64,000 nt of DNA, taken from assembly GCA_028284905.1 (NCBI GenBank), contig JANQQU010000012.1, positions 1-64,000 on the forward strand. The letters run 5' to 3'. This DNA comes from Calditrichia bacterium. GTDB taxonomy: Bacteria > Calditrichota > Calditrichia > RBG-13-44-9 > J075. A program made the translations under genes and the position numbers. How positions within the stretch are numbered: the stretch's first letter is position 1; each line of letters begins with the position of its first letter. The notes under the pieces were generated by a model. It made no database searches. It worked only from the letters and a program-made list of their open reading frames with translations, and was not told the origin of the DNA. This document shows positions 43,947 through 52,417 of the stretch, one piece after another.

Positions 43947-46598
43947 ATGAAGATCAAGGAAATTCTCGTGCTTCACCACAGTCATTTTGATTTAGGCTAC
44001 ACCCATTCGCAACCGATTCTCTGGGAACTTCAACGGGAGTTCCTTGACGGCGCGTTGGATTTGCTACAGGCAACGGAAGACTTTCCGGAACATGCCCGTC
44101 CCCGCTGGACGGTGGAAGTAACTGCCCAGGTGCTTAAATGGCTGGAGACCGCCAGCGATGCTGATGTGGAAAGATTTCGCCGCTACGCACAGGAAAAGCG
44201 CATCGGTATTTCCGCAATGCTCTGCCATGTTACCCCGCTCTGTACTGCCGAGCAGCTGATTCGCCAATTACAGCCAATCAAACGCTTGCGGGAAACTTTT
44301 GGTATCAAGATCAACACTGTTAACCAGCACGATATCAACGGGGTGCCCTGGAGTATGGTTGATATCATGCTCGATGCCGGAATCGAGCTGTTTATTATGG
44401 CAATCAATCGCCACCTCGGGGGATTCGCCGCAGAGCGGCCGGCAGTGATTCGCTGGGAAGGTCCTTCCGGGAGGACGATCAAAACGATGAACGGCGCCCA
44501 TTACACCATGTTCGATCAGATTATGGACACCCACCTAAATGATCTTGACGTGATGCGCAAAGGGTTGGATCATTACCTTGATTTTCTCGAAAAGGAAAAA
44601 AAGTATCGTCATGATTTTATCTATCTGACCACGGCCAACGCCCCGGTCTGTTACGACAACTCCCCACCGAACATCGATGTTGCAAATTTGATCCGCCGCT
44701 GGAATGCGGAAGGATTTGAACCGTTGATACGTTATGTTACTCCGGAGATGCTGTTGGAGCGTATCGAACAGTTACCGGTGGAAGAAACGCCGCTGTACAC
44801 CGGGGACTGGACGGATTTCTGGAATTTCGGTTGCGCCAGTAATGCGGTGGTTACGCAAACCAATCTACTTGCGAAACCACGCCTGTTTACCCGGGATATG
44901 ATTGCCGCAACTGCTACGTCGGAAAAACCAGTTATACGGGAAGTCGCCGAAAAAGCCTGGCTGAATCTCAATTATTACGATGAGCATACCTGGGGTTCCT
45001 ACAACGCCATGTATCACGACAATCGCTTTACCCGCACGCAATCGCATTTGAAGGATGCTCTGGCCTATCAGGCTCGCGAACTTGCCGATTACCTGCTGGT
45101 TGATACATTGGAAGCATTCTCGGAAAACCCGGCGCAGTCCAATGTGCAGGGCGGCGTATTACTGGTGAACAGCGGCCCGGAAGAACGCACGGAATATATT
45201 CCCATCCCCGATGAATGGCAGAAAGACGAGAAGCGCTTGCGCACCGCCCGCTTTAGCTGGACGAAGCGTTATGAAGACCTTGAAAAAGCAGCATTATATG
45301 GGCCGGTAACCCTGGCGCCATTTAGTTGGCAGGTCGTTCCGCTGAAAGCGTTGAAGGTCGCAGAAAATAATAGTAAAGTAAGTCACGGGCGCTGCGAGCA
45401 AATCCTGCCACGGATGGATAACAAAAGTTTTGATATGAATACGATTGTGCGCGAGCGATACTTTATCGAATCGCCGTTTCATCGCCTGGAGTACGAGCAG
45501 CCGACCGGGCGGATCGTTCGTCTTTACGACAAACAGCAAGACTGGGAAGTCATCGATGAAAACAGTGAGTGGACCTTCTTCGAATACGCTCACGAGTCTC
45601 CCGATCCATTGGTAGACTCCGGGCGGACATCCTACTACAAGCGTGACATGAAAAAGGAAAAATTTGACCTGAATTGCTGGGATCACAATTGGCGGGCCCG
45701 ACGGGAACATGCCACCCGGCCGCTTGGGTTTGAGGTACGTGAACATCCACACGGTGTTACGCTGGTGCTGCATTTTGAAGCGCCCGGACTGGAAGCATTG
45801 GAACAGCACATTACGCTTCAGGGCGAGTCACCGCTTATAGAACTTTCCGCAAAGATGCGCAAGAAAGATATCCGTACTCCAGAAGGTCTTTATTTTGTAT
45901 TTCCCTTAAATCTGCCATCAGGTTGGCGCAGCCATTTCAATACGGCAGGTGTGCCGCTGGAACTGGATGCGGAGCAGTTACCGGGCAGTTGCCGGGATTG
46001 GGTAACTGTGGAAACTTTTGCATCGGTGCATTCGAAAAAACACAGTGCGATACTCTACTGTCCGGAAGCGCCGATGGTGCAGGTCGGGGATTTTCGTTTC
46101 GGGCGGGGAAGCACACAGATTGAGCGTCCGGAAAATCCATTGTTGCTCGCCTGGCCGTTGAATAGCTACTGGGACACGAATTTTCGGGCCAGTCAGCCGG
46201 GTTGGATAGAAGTCCGCTATGCCTTCCGAAGCGCAGGTGCATTTCAGTTAAACGACACTGTGCGGGAAAGCCGAACGGTTTTCACTCCCATCGAAGTGCA
46301 TCCGGCAATAAACGGGGACAGCTTTCGGGAAGGTCGTTTCTGCGAAATCGATCATCCCGATGTCGATATTCTCCACGTAAAACCGGCAATGGATGGTGGT
46401 GGCGCTATTTTTCGCCTGATCAACCTTTCCGACAAAATGGCAAATGTAAAATTGCGACTCCCTGGTAAAAAACTGACGGCAGCCGCATGGACGAATCCGC
46501 TGGAAGAAGATGGGGACGATTTGCCGATAAATAATGATATTATCGACATCAGTTTGCGCTCGCGGCAAATTAGCGGAGTGAGAGTTTATTATCAATAA
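43947..46598 (+). CDS. GH38-like glycoside hydrolase (alpha-mannosidase superfamily, DUF5054-like)
   Basis: 883 residues without a signal peptide, so probably cytoplasmic. The N-terminal GH38/57-type barrel starts with the metal-binding HHSHFDLGYTH (H11, H13, D15). NQHDINGVPW near 126-135 holds D129 where the GH38 nucleophile is expected. The middle and C-terminal beta domains (about 390-883) follow the family plan. The HSHFDLGYTH form points to the DUF5054 branch rather than a classical alpha-mannosidase, so the exact substrate is open. It is the first gene of a plus-strand unit diverging from the GntR regulator, with the next gene 36 bases downstream. Confidence 0.8.
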   Translation: MKIKEILVLHHSHFDLGYTHSQPILWELQREFLDGALDLLQATEDFPEHARPRWTVEVTAQVLKWLETASDADVERFRRYAQEKRIGISAMLCHVTPLCTAEQLIRQLQPIKRLRETFGIKINTVNQHDINGVPWSMVDIMLDAGIELFIMAINRHLGGFAAERPAVIRWEGPSGRTIKTMNGAHYTMFDQIMDTHLNDLDVMRKGLDHYLDFLEKEKKYRHDFIYLTTANAPVCYDNSPPNIDVANLIRRWNAEGFEPLIRYVTPEMLLERIEQLPVEETPLYTGDWTDFWNFGCASNAVVTQTNLLAKPRLFTRDMIAATATSEKPVIREVAEKAWLNLNYYDEHTWGSYNAMYHDNRFTRTQSHLKDALAYQARELADYLLVDTLEAFSENPAQSNVQGGVLLVNSGPEERTEYIPIPDEWQKDEKRLRTARFSWTKRYEDLEKAALYGPVTLAPFSWQVVPLKALKVAENNSKVSHGRCEQILPRMDNKSFDMNTIVRERYFIESPFHRLEYEQPTGRIVRLYDKQQDWEVIDENSEWTFFEYAHESPDPLVDSGRTSYYKRDMKKEKFDLNCWDHNWRARREHATRPLGFEVREHPHGVTLVLHFEAPGLEALEQHITLQGESPLIELSAKMRKKDIRTPEGLYFVFPLNLPSGWRSHFNTAGVPLELDAEQLPGSCRDWVTVETFASVHSKKHSAILYCPEAPMVQVGDFRFGRGSTQIERPENPLLLAWPLNSYWDTNFRASQPGWIEVRYAFRSAGAFQLNDTVRESRTVFTPIEVHPAINGDSFREGRFCEIDHPDVDILHVKPAMDGGGAIFRLINLSDKMANVKLRLPGKKLTAAAWTNPLEEDGDDLPINNDIIDISLRSRQISGVRVYYQ

Positions 46599-46634
46599 AA
46601 GCGCCATGTTTAGCCGATTCGAAAGGATGCTTCC

Positions 46635-48854
46635 ATGCTGAAGATTTTGCTATCTTTTATATTTGCTCTACTTACTTTCTTCTATCAGCCGGCGATTGCC
46701 CACGATTATTTTCAAATACATGTCGTCGATGAAGAGACCGGCCGGGGCATTCCGATGGTTTCCCTGACGACCAACAATCATATCCGCTACGTTACGGACA
46801 GTAATGGGCTCATCGCTTTTTACGAGCCGGGATTAATGGGGCAATCGATCTTTGTAAACATCAACGGACAAGGCTACGAATACCCGCCGGAATTGCTTGG
46901 TTATCATGGCCTGGCGATTACCCCGCTGGCCGGAGACAGTCTGGTGATCAAGATGAAGCGGAAAATTATCGCGAAAAGATTGTATCGCATCACCGGCGCC
47001 GGGGTTTATCGGGACAGCGAAATTTTGGGAAAGCCACAGCCGCTAAAACGGCCGTTATTAAATGGAAAGGTAATGGGGCAGGATTCCAATCTCAGCCTGG
47101 TGCATAATGGCAAAATTTTCTGGTTTTGGGGAGATACCTTTAAACCGGAATATCCCATCGGCAATTTCTCCGTCTCCGGCGCAGTTTCCGATTTGCCTGT
47201 AAATGGCGGCTTGCCACCGGAAATCGGAGTTGACCTCGATTATTTTGTTGATGACACCGGCTTTTCAAAAAAAATGATTGAGCTGCCCGGTACTGGGTTC
47301 GTCTGGCTGAGTTGGGTGGCGCGAGTAAAAGATAATGCCGGAAATACTGTTATCGCGACCGATTACGCCCGGGTGAAACCGAATTTTGACAATATGGAAC
47401 GCGGCATCGCCATCTTCGATGAAAGCACGGAGAAATTTGAGAAATATCGGGAAGTGCCGGAATGGCTGAAAGAATATCATCTCACCAATCATCCCTTTAT
47501 CGGCAATAGTAATGGAAAATCACAATTATACCTGACTTCAGAGTTTGCCTTTCGCCGGGTAGCGCCGCATGTCGATAGCGTAGCAACTGCCGCAGCGCAT
47601 GAGTCATTCACATGCTTAAAACCCGGCAGCGTTTTCGATCCGGACAATCCGGCGTTGGACCGTGCCGCAGATGGCACGCTGCGCTGGGGATGGAAACGCA
47701 ACACCGACATGGTCGATTTAAAGCGGCAGCAGACCCTGATTGAAAGCGGACATATAGCAGCTGCGGAAGGCTGGCTGCACTTGCAGGATTTTGCCAGCGG
47801 TGCTGCGGTGGTGGTAAATCGTGGCTCTCTCTACTGGAACGAATATCGTCAGCGCTGGATTCTGATTGGCGGTGCCGGCGTCGGGGAAATCTGGTATGCG
47901 GAAGGCGATTCGCCCGTAGGTCCCTGGCGCTTCGTGCGAAAGGTGACCGACCACGATATTCATTTTTATAACCCGGTGCATCATCCCTTTTTAGATCAGG
48001 AAAATGGACGCACAATCTATTTTGAGGGGACTTATACGAAAGCCTTTCTGCAGACGCAGGACAATCTGCCCCGTTACGAATACAATCAGCTGATGTATCA
48101 ACTCTCTCTGGATGATCCTCGTTTGTATATGCCCTCTCCGGTTTACAAGGTGAAAAATGATCGGGGGAATGATTACCGGATGAAAAATCAACTGGACGCG
48201 GAAGGTCGTTGGGGAGCTGTCGAGTCGTCACCGTTTTTGGCATTCGCGCCGGACCGTCAACCGGAAGGGACAATTGCTATCTATCAAAGCGGTGAAGCCC
48301 TTTCCACCGAAACAAACGGCGACCCTCTATTTTATGCTTTGCCAGCTGAGCCACAAAAATATGAACAATTGCTGGGTAATTGGGAATGTAAATTTACTGA
48401 TCAAGTCTTCTTTACCCGCAATATTCGCTTTCAGATAAAGCGAGCGGGAGAATCGATTGAAGTAGCAATGGAAAGTCTTGGTTACAGCGCCAGCGAAGTT
48501 ATCGCAACGGATGATAGTCTTCACATGACCGTGGGATTCTTCAACGAAGAACACCGCTTAGCTATACAGGTGAAGAATGGAAAATTGAGTGGCAAATGGC
48601 AGCGGAAGGATGCTGAAGGCGTCGGCATTGTAGATGGAAAAAGCACTGATTACCGTCGATATCCGTTGCAAAACGCGACACTCGTCCCATTATTCCAATA
48701 TAATAGCCGCGATGGTAAGACCGTTGTTTATGCTATTGAAGATGCTATGAAGAATACTAAATTGGTTCGCGCGGAAAAGCCGCTTTGCCGGGTGTGGCGC
48801 AATCCTGCTAAATATTTAATCGTTGATCCTTTAGTGCGACAGGGGGAACTATAA
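46635..48854 (+). CDS. Secreted DUF4185/DUF5005-like propeller protein with extra C-terminal region
   Basis: 739 residues with a signal peptide ending QPAIAH. A small carboxypeptidase-regulatory-like beta domain (about 25-115; VVDEETGRGIPMVSL) precedes the propeller core with VMGQDSNLSLVHNGKIFW followed by FWGDTF (about 155-180), WIKRN-like GWKRNTDMVDL, GSLYWNEYRQRWILIGG and SPVGPWRFVRKVT. The last 150 residues contain a lipocalin-like beta stretch (YEQLLGNWECKF, MTVGFFNEEHRLAIQV). It is the third propeller paralogue of the locus and has no T9SS tail. GAAAGGATG precedes the start. Probable periplasmic or secreted glycosidase; activity unproven. Confidence 0.72.
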   Translation: MLKILLSFIFALLTFFYQPAIAHDYFQIHVVDEETGRGIPMVSLTTNNHIRYVTDSNGLIAFYEPGLMGQSIFVNINGQGYEYPPELLGYHGLAITPLAGDSLVIKMKRKIIAKRLYRITGAGVYRDSEILGKPQPLKRPLLNGKVMGQDSNLSLVHNGKIFWFWGDTFKPEYPIGNFSVSGAVSDLPVNGGLPPEIGVDLDYFVDDTGFSKKMIELPGTGFVWLSWVARVKDNAGNTVIATDYARVKPNFDNMERGIAIFDESTEKFEKYREVPEWLKEYHLTNHPFIGNSNGKSQLYLTSEFAFRRVAPHVDSVATAAAHESFTCLKPGSVFDPDNPALDRAADGTLRWGWKRNTDMVDLKRQQTLIESGHIAAAEGWLHLQDFASGAAVVVNRGSLYWNEYRQRWILIGGAGVGEIWYAEGDSPVGPWRFVRKVTDHDIHFYNPVHHPFLDQENGRTIYFEGTYTKAFLQTQDNLPRYEYNQLMYQLSLDDPRLYMPSPVYKVKNDRGNDYRMKNQLDAEGRWGAVESSPFLAFAPDRQPEGTIAIYQSGEALSTETNGDPLFYALPAEPQKYEQLLGNWECKFTDQVFFTRNIRFQIKRAGESIEVAMESLGYSASEVIATDDSLHMTVGFFNEEHRLAIQVKNGKLSGKWQRKDAEGVGIVDGKSTDYRRYPLQNATLVPLFQYNSRDGKTVVYAIEDAMKNTKLVRAEKPLCRVWRNPAKYLIVDPLVRQGEL

Positions 48855-48866
48855 GGGGTAGGCAAG

Positions 48867-49586
48867 ATGAAAAAACGCTGGAAAATACTCCTAATACTCC
48901 TGGCATTGGTCGCCTTACTGGAAATAGTCTCCGCCCCGATTGAGTGGCTCTGGCCGCAGCGTTGGGATGGCAGCACCTTTTGGCAGGGAGATACCAATCG
49001 AAAAGTTGTCGCACTAACTTTCGATGACGGCCCATCCCTCTATACGGCAACCGTGCTGGATATCTTGAAAGCGCATAATACCCCGGTAACTTTCTTCGTG
49101 ATGGGGCAGCAGGTAGAGCGGTATCCGGAATTACTCCGGCGAATTGCTGCGGAAGGCCATGAAATTGGCAATCATACCTACTCTCTCGCCGCTCGAAAAA
49201 ATATTTTCTTTTCCGATATCGCTGCTGATGAAATCGCCCGCACTCAAAAAATAATTGCTGATATTAGCGGCGTAACGCCACAATATTATCGTTCTCCCGG
49301 TGGACAAATGGGAAGAGGTTTATGGAACATGATCCGTGCAGAAAATTTGACTGTTGTCTACGGTGCGCTTCCAATTCCCCATCCCGGGAAAGATGCGCAG
49401 GCACAGTTGCAAACAATTCGCGAAACGATTTCCCCCGGTGCTATTTTCATTCTCCATGATGGCGATGACGGCGCGCCCGATTCCGATCGCCCCCAGGCGA
49501 CGGTGGAGATGTTGCCGGAATTACTCCGCGAACTGGATCGATTGGGCTACGAAGTTATCGGATTATCCGAGATCCTCGGCAGATAG
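48867..49586 (+). CDS. Membrane-anchored NodB-type polysaccharide deacetylase, altered metal site
   Basis: 239 residues: an N-terminal membrane helix (about 5-22), then the NodB domain with LTFDDGPS (motif 1), GHEIGNHTYSLA (motif 2), YYRSPGGQMGRGLW (motif 3) and FILHDGDDG (motif 5). In motif 2 the usual second metal-binding histidine of HTYSH is leucine. Activity may thus be changed or lost, although the rest of the site is intact. It starts 12 bases behind the propeller gene. Likely target: N-acetyl groups of a glycan or peptidoglycan. Confidence 0.88.
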   Translation: MKKRWKILLILLALVALLEIVSAPIEWLWPQRWDGSTFWQGDTNRKVVALTFDDGPSLYTATVLDILKAHNTPVTFFVMGQQVERYPELLRRIAAEGHEIGNHTYSLAARKNIFFSDIAADEIARTQKIIADISGVTPQYYRSPGGQMGRGLWNMIRAENLTVVYGALPIPHPGKDAQAQLQTIRETISPGAIFILHDGDDGAPDSDRPQATVEMLPELLRELDRLGYEVIGLSEILGR

Positions 49587-49790
49587 TTAAACCTCATCAA
49601 TTATTCCCACTTAAATCCTCAAATGACCCTGGATTTGTAATCCCGCCTACAATTATTCTTGGTAAAACAAGGAATAATTGTTTTAATAGGTAATTCAAAT
49701 TCAAGCAGTGCCCGTTTATTAATACCCGATAGATAATAGATCGCGAATTGTTATCTTGCGAAAAATTATTTAGCAAAAGAGGAGCCTCAT

Positions 49791-51032
49791 ATGAATCATA
49801 AATTGTTATGGATATTTTTACTACTATTATTAATGCCATTCTATATACTTGCCCAACACCCCACCTGTGATGGTAACCGCTATTTAAACGATGAATATCC
49901 GAAGTTGAATATTACTACCGATGTCCAATTTGGAGAAAGTATTACCATCGGCGGAAACACTAAAACGCTGTTCATGGATATCTATGAACCGTCGGGAGAT
50001 ATTGCGGAAAAACGTCCGCTGATAGTATTCGTTCATGGTGGTGGATTTATATTCGGATCGCGTGAAGATATGGCGCCAATTTGCGAAGCATTTGCCCATC
50101 GGGGATTTGTCACCGCTACGATCGATTATCGACTGATCGACGGAACAGTGACGGACTCAATTGGGATGGCCGATGTTGTAGTCAAAGCAGTGGGGGACTT
50201 GCGAGCCGCGATTCGTTTTTTCCGTGAAGATGCTGCTACAACAAATACTTACCGGGTTGACCCGGATTATATCTTTAGCGGCGGCGCTTCCGCCGGAGGC
50301 GTAACGGCTTCCACTTCTGCAATGCTGGATTCCACAGATAATATTCCCCAATACATGCTAGACGCTATTGCGGCAAACGGAGGATTTAGCGGCAACAGCA
50401 GTAATAATACGCAGTATTCTCATAAGGTTCGCGGATTACTCAACTACTCTGGTTCTATTCCGCGGGATCATTGGATAGATCCGCAATCCCCCCCGTTTTA
50501 CAGCGCGCATGATGAGTTTGATCCGGTGGTGCCCTATGGTTATGGCACATCAAGCATCTTTGCTTTCCCGATTTACAGTTATGGTAGTGGGGCGATGAAA
50601 CTTGCTGCAGATGCTGCTGGCGTTACCAACGAGCTTTACACGGTTGTTAGCAGTGGTGGACATGTCAGTTATTTTCAGGAGCCAACCGCGCAAATCGTAT
50701 TGGATGCCTCCGCTAGTTTTCTACATGATATTCTCTGCAATAGCCAAACCGCAATTGCCCAAAACCAGCAAAGCGCAGAAACAGCGGCATCTATCCGGCT
50801 TTATCCGAATCCCTCGAATGCTGAAGTGACGATCGAATTTGAAAATTTAGTCGGCAATTATACGGTTGAATTTTTCAATGTGCTTGGTGAGCGTGTTTAT
50901 AATACCACAAATAATACGAATTTTCTGCGCCTGAATACAAACCAGTTTACGTCAGGTATTTATTTCGTGAAGGTGCAATTCACCAATCCAGCAGTGAATC
51001 CGATTATCCAACGATTACATATTTTGAAATAA
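49791..51032 (+). CDS. Surface alpha/beta-hydrolase (carboxylesterase-like) with T9SS sorting domain
   Basis: 413 residues: signal peptide ending FYILAQ, esterase domain about 35-320 with oxyanion motif FVHGGGFIFGS, nucleophile motif FSGGASAGG, an acidic HDEFDPVVPYG and the histidine region SSGGHVSYF, then a T9SS sorting domain (about 335-413; RLYPNPSNAEVTIEF, ending IQRLHILK). It is thus a BD-FAE/carboxylesterase-type enzyme placed on the cell surface, probably removing acetyl or aromatic esters from a glycan. AGAGGAG precedes the ATG. A terminator follows. Confidence 0.9.
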   Translation: MNHKLLWIFLLLLLMPFYILAQHPTCDGNRYLNDEYPKLNITTDVQFGESITIGGNTKTLFMDIYEPSGDIAEKRPLIVFVHGGGFIFGSREDMAPICEAFAHRGFVTATIDYRLIDGTVTDSIGMADVVVKAVGDLRAAIRFFREDAATTNTYRVDPDYIFSGGASAGGVTASTSAMLDSTDNIPQYMLDAIAANGGFSGNSSNNTQYSHKVRGLLNYSGSIPRDHWIDPQSPPFYSAHDEFDPVVPYGYGTSSIFAFPIYSYGSGAMKLAADAAGVTNELYTVVSSGGHVSYFQEPTAQIVLDASASFLHDILCNSQTAIAQNQQSAETAASIRLYPNPSNAEVTIEFENLVGNYTVEFFNVLGERVYNTTNNTNFLRLNTNQFTSGIYFVKVQFTNPAVNPIIQRLHILK

Positions 51033-51048
51033 AGCATGTATTGCATAG

Positions 51049-51081
51049 AGAAAGTCCTGAGCTTTTGAATCGGGACTTTCT
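51049..51081 (+). terminator. Intrinsic terminator behind the surface esterase
   Basis: AGAAAGTCCTGA pairs with TCGGGACTTTCT (12 pairs, one wobble) across a 9-base loop and is followed by TTTAAAAATATT. It sits 17 bases after the stop and before the convergent oxygenase gene. Confidence 0.8.
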
Positions 51082-51110
51082 TTAAAAATATTGTGCGAAA
51101 TAAAACAGTA

Positions 51111-51968
51111 TCAGGTAATGATATCATCCCAATTGACATCATCATTATGAGAATGCGTGAACCCCATTGCCCGCTCCTGCTTAATCGTTTCAACATCCCG
51201 AAAAGCCATCACATAGGTTTTTCGCCAATCTTCGGATAAATTGCCTGCCGAGCCATGCACGATCCGCTCATCATGCACTGTTACGCTGCCGCGCTTAACC
51301 GGCAGGTAAACCACTTTGTCTTCCGGGCGGATTTCGATAACCAGCGTATGCGAATCATCCCGGCTGCCGCCATTTTCATCGTCTTCGGAATAAGATTTCG
51401 GCACATGTTTCCGTAGTTCCGGCTCCTTATTTGTCCTGGGAAGAACCTGCAAACATCCATTGATCAGGTCGGAATCGGTCAGTGCCAGAGAGAAGGTAGC
51501 GGTCCAGGTGTTGGCCGTTTTCGGCCAATAGCCAAGATCCTGATGCATGGCAAATTCCGCCCCCTCCTTCGAGGGGCGCTTCGCCAGAAATTGCTCATAA
51601 TCCATTGCCGCCTTCCCGTCCTGGTAAAGCTGAGCGGCGATGGTTTCTGCTACCTGAAAGAAAATGTTGTTTGCTAATTCCGGCCGGTAAAAACTCGGCA
51701 ACATGGCATTTACCAACTGGAATTCTTCGAATGGCGTTCCGTACGGTTGGGACATATCACAAAAATCCCGTCCCATCCGCTCCATTTCTTTGCCGGCAAC
51801 AAAATGATCAAACCAATGATCGAGCGTTTGCAGTTCAGTTTCGCTTAGCACTTCGTTGAGCGTTAGATATCCCTCAGTATTATAGCGCTTTATTTCATCA
51901 TCAGTGATCCGGTAAGTTGTACCTTTTCGGCGATGCTTGCCGGAATCCGGGTTGGTTATGCGTTCCAT
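51111..51968 (-). CDS. Phytanoyl-CoA dioxygenase (PhyH)-family Fe(II)/2-oxoglutarate oxygenase
   Basis: 285 residues from the ATG at 51968, which has AGAGGTG 6 bases upstream; the longer frame runs into a repeat region. The iron site is visible as MHQDLGYWP (H and D) and DERIVHGSAGN (distal H), with the 2-oxoglutarate arginine in EDWRKTYVMAF. The substrate of bacterial PhyH proteins is diverse, so it cannot be named. The 5' end lies inside a 220-base tandem duplication, so this gene's ribosome site and first codons exist twice. Confidence 0.88.
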   Translation of the reverse strand: MERITNPDSGKHRRKGTTYRITDDEIKRYNTEGYLTLNEVLSETELQTLDHWFDHFVAGKEMERMGRDFCDMSQPYGTPFEEFQLVNAMLPSFYRPELANNIFFQVAETIAAQLYQDGKAAMDYEQFLAKRPSKEGAEFAMHQDLGYWPKTANTWTATFSLALTDSDLINGCLQVLPRTNKEPELRKHVPKSYSEDDENGGSRDDSHTLVIEIRPEDKVVYLPVKRGSVTVHDERIVHGSAGNLSEDWRKTYVMAFRDVETIKQERAMGFTHSHNDDVNWDDIIT

Positions 51969-52383
51969 GAATACACCTCTGGTTTTGAATAATGTATGAT
52001 ACCAGCTTCGGCGGAGAAATTCAAGAAACGAGCTTAGAAAAATCAATGTCCAATATCCAACAACCAATTTTCAATGTAAAAGTAATGGCTGGAGAGATCA
52101 ACTTGGATATTTTACATTGAATATTGGACATTCGACATTGAACGAATTGTATTTGGCTGTTTTGTTAATTCTTGCTTATGCGTTCCATAAATTTACCTCT
52201 GGTTTTGAATATTGTATGATACCCGTCCTGATGGAGAAATTCAAGAAACTAGCTTGGGAAGATCAATGTCCAATTTCCAATGTAAAAGTAATGGCTGGAG
52301 ACGATCCACTTGGATATTTTACATTGAATATTGGACATTCGACATTGAACGAATTGTATTTGGCTGTTTTGTTAATTCTTGCT
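51956..52383. repeat. Tandem duplication of about 220 bases with heptamer-repeat cores
   Basis: Copy 1 is 51956-52175 and copy 2 is 52176-52383, in direct orientation and nearly identical. Each contains the ribosome site and first codons of the PhyH gene, an AATGTCC-type heptamer run and a GGACATT-type run. Copy 1 has five heptamers at 52045-52079, copy 2 has three at 52265-52285, a difference of exactly 14 bases. The spacer 51969-52417 holds no other gene. Confidence 0.9.
52165..52188 (-). other. Seven-codon upstream frame made by the duplication
   Basis: The second copy of the PhyH start region gives AGAGG, ATG and the codons MERISKN followed by TAA. The first four codons equal those of PhyH (MERI) and then the duplication junction is crossed. 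It may compete for ribosomes or be silent. Confidence 0.5.
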
Positions 52384-52417
52384 ATCGTTAATCTACGAAA
52401 ATCTAAAGGAGAAAGAG

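Noticed and set aside
47608-48273. 221-codon minus-strand frame opposite the third propeller gene
   Set aside because: Arginine- and proline-rich composition typical of an antisense shadow.
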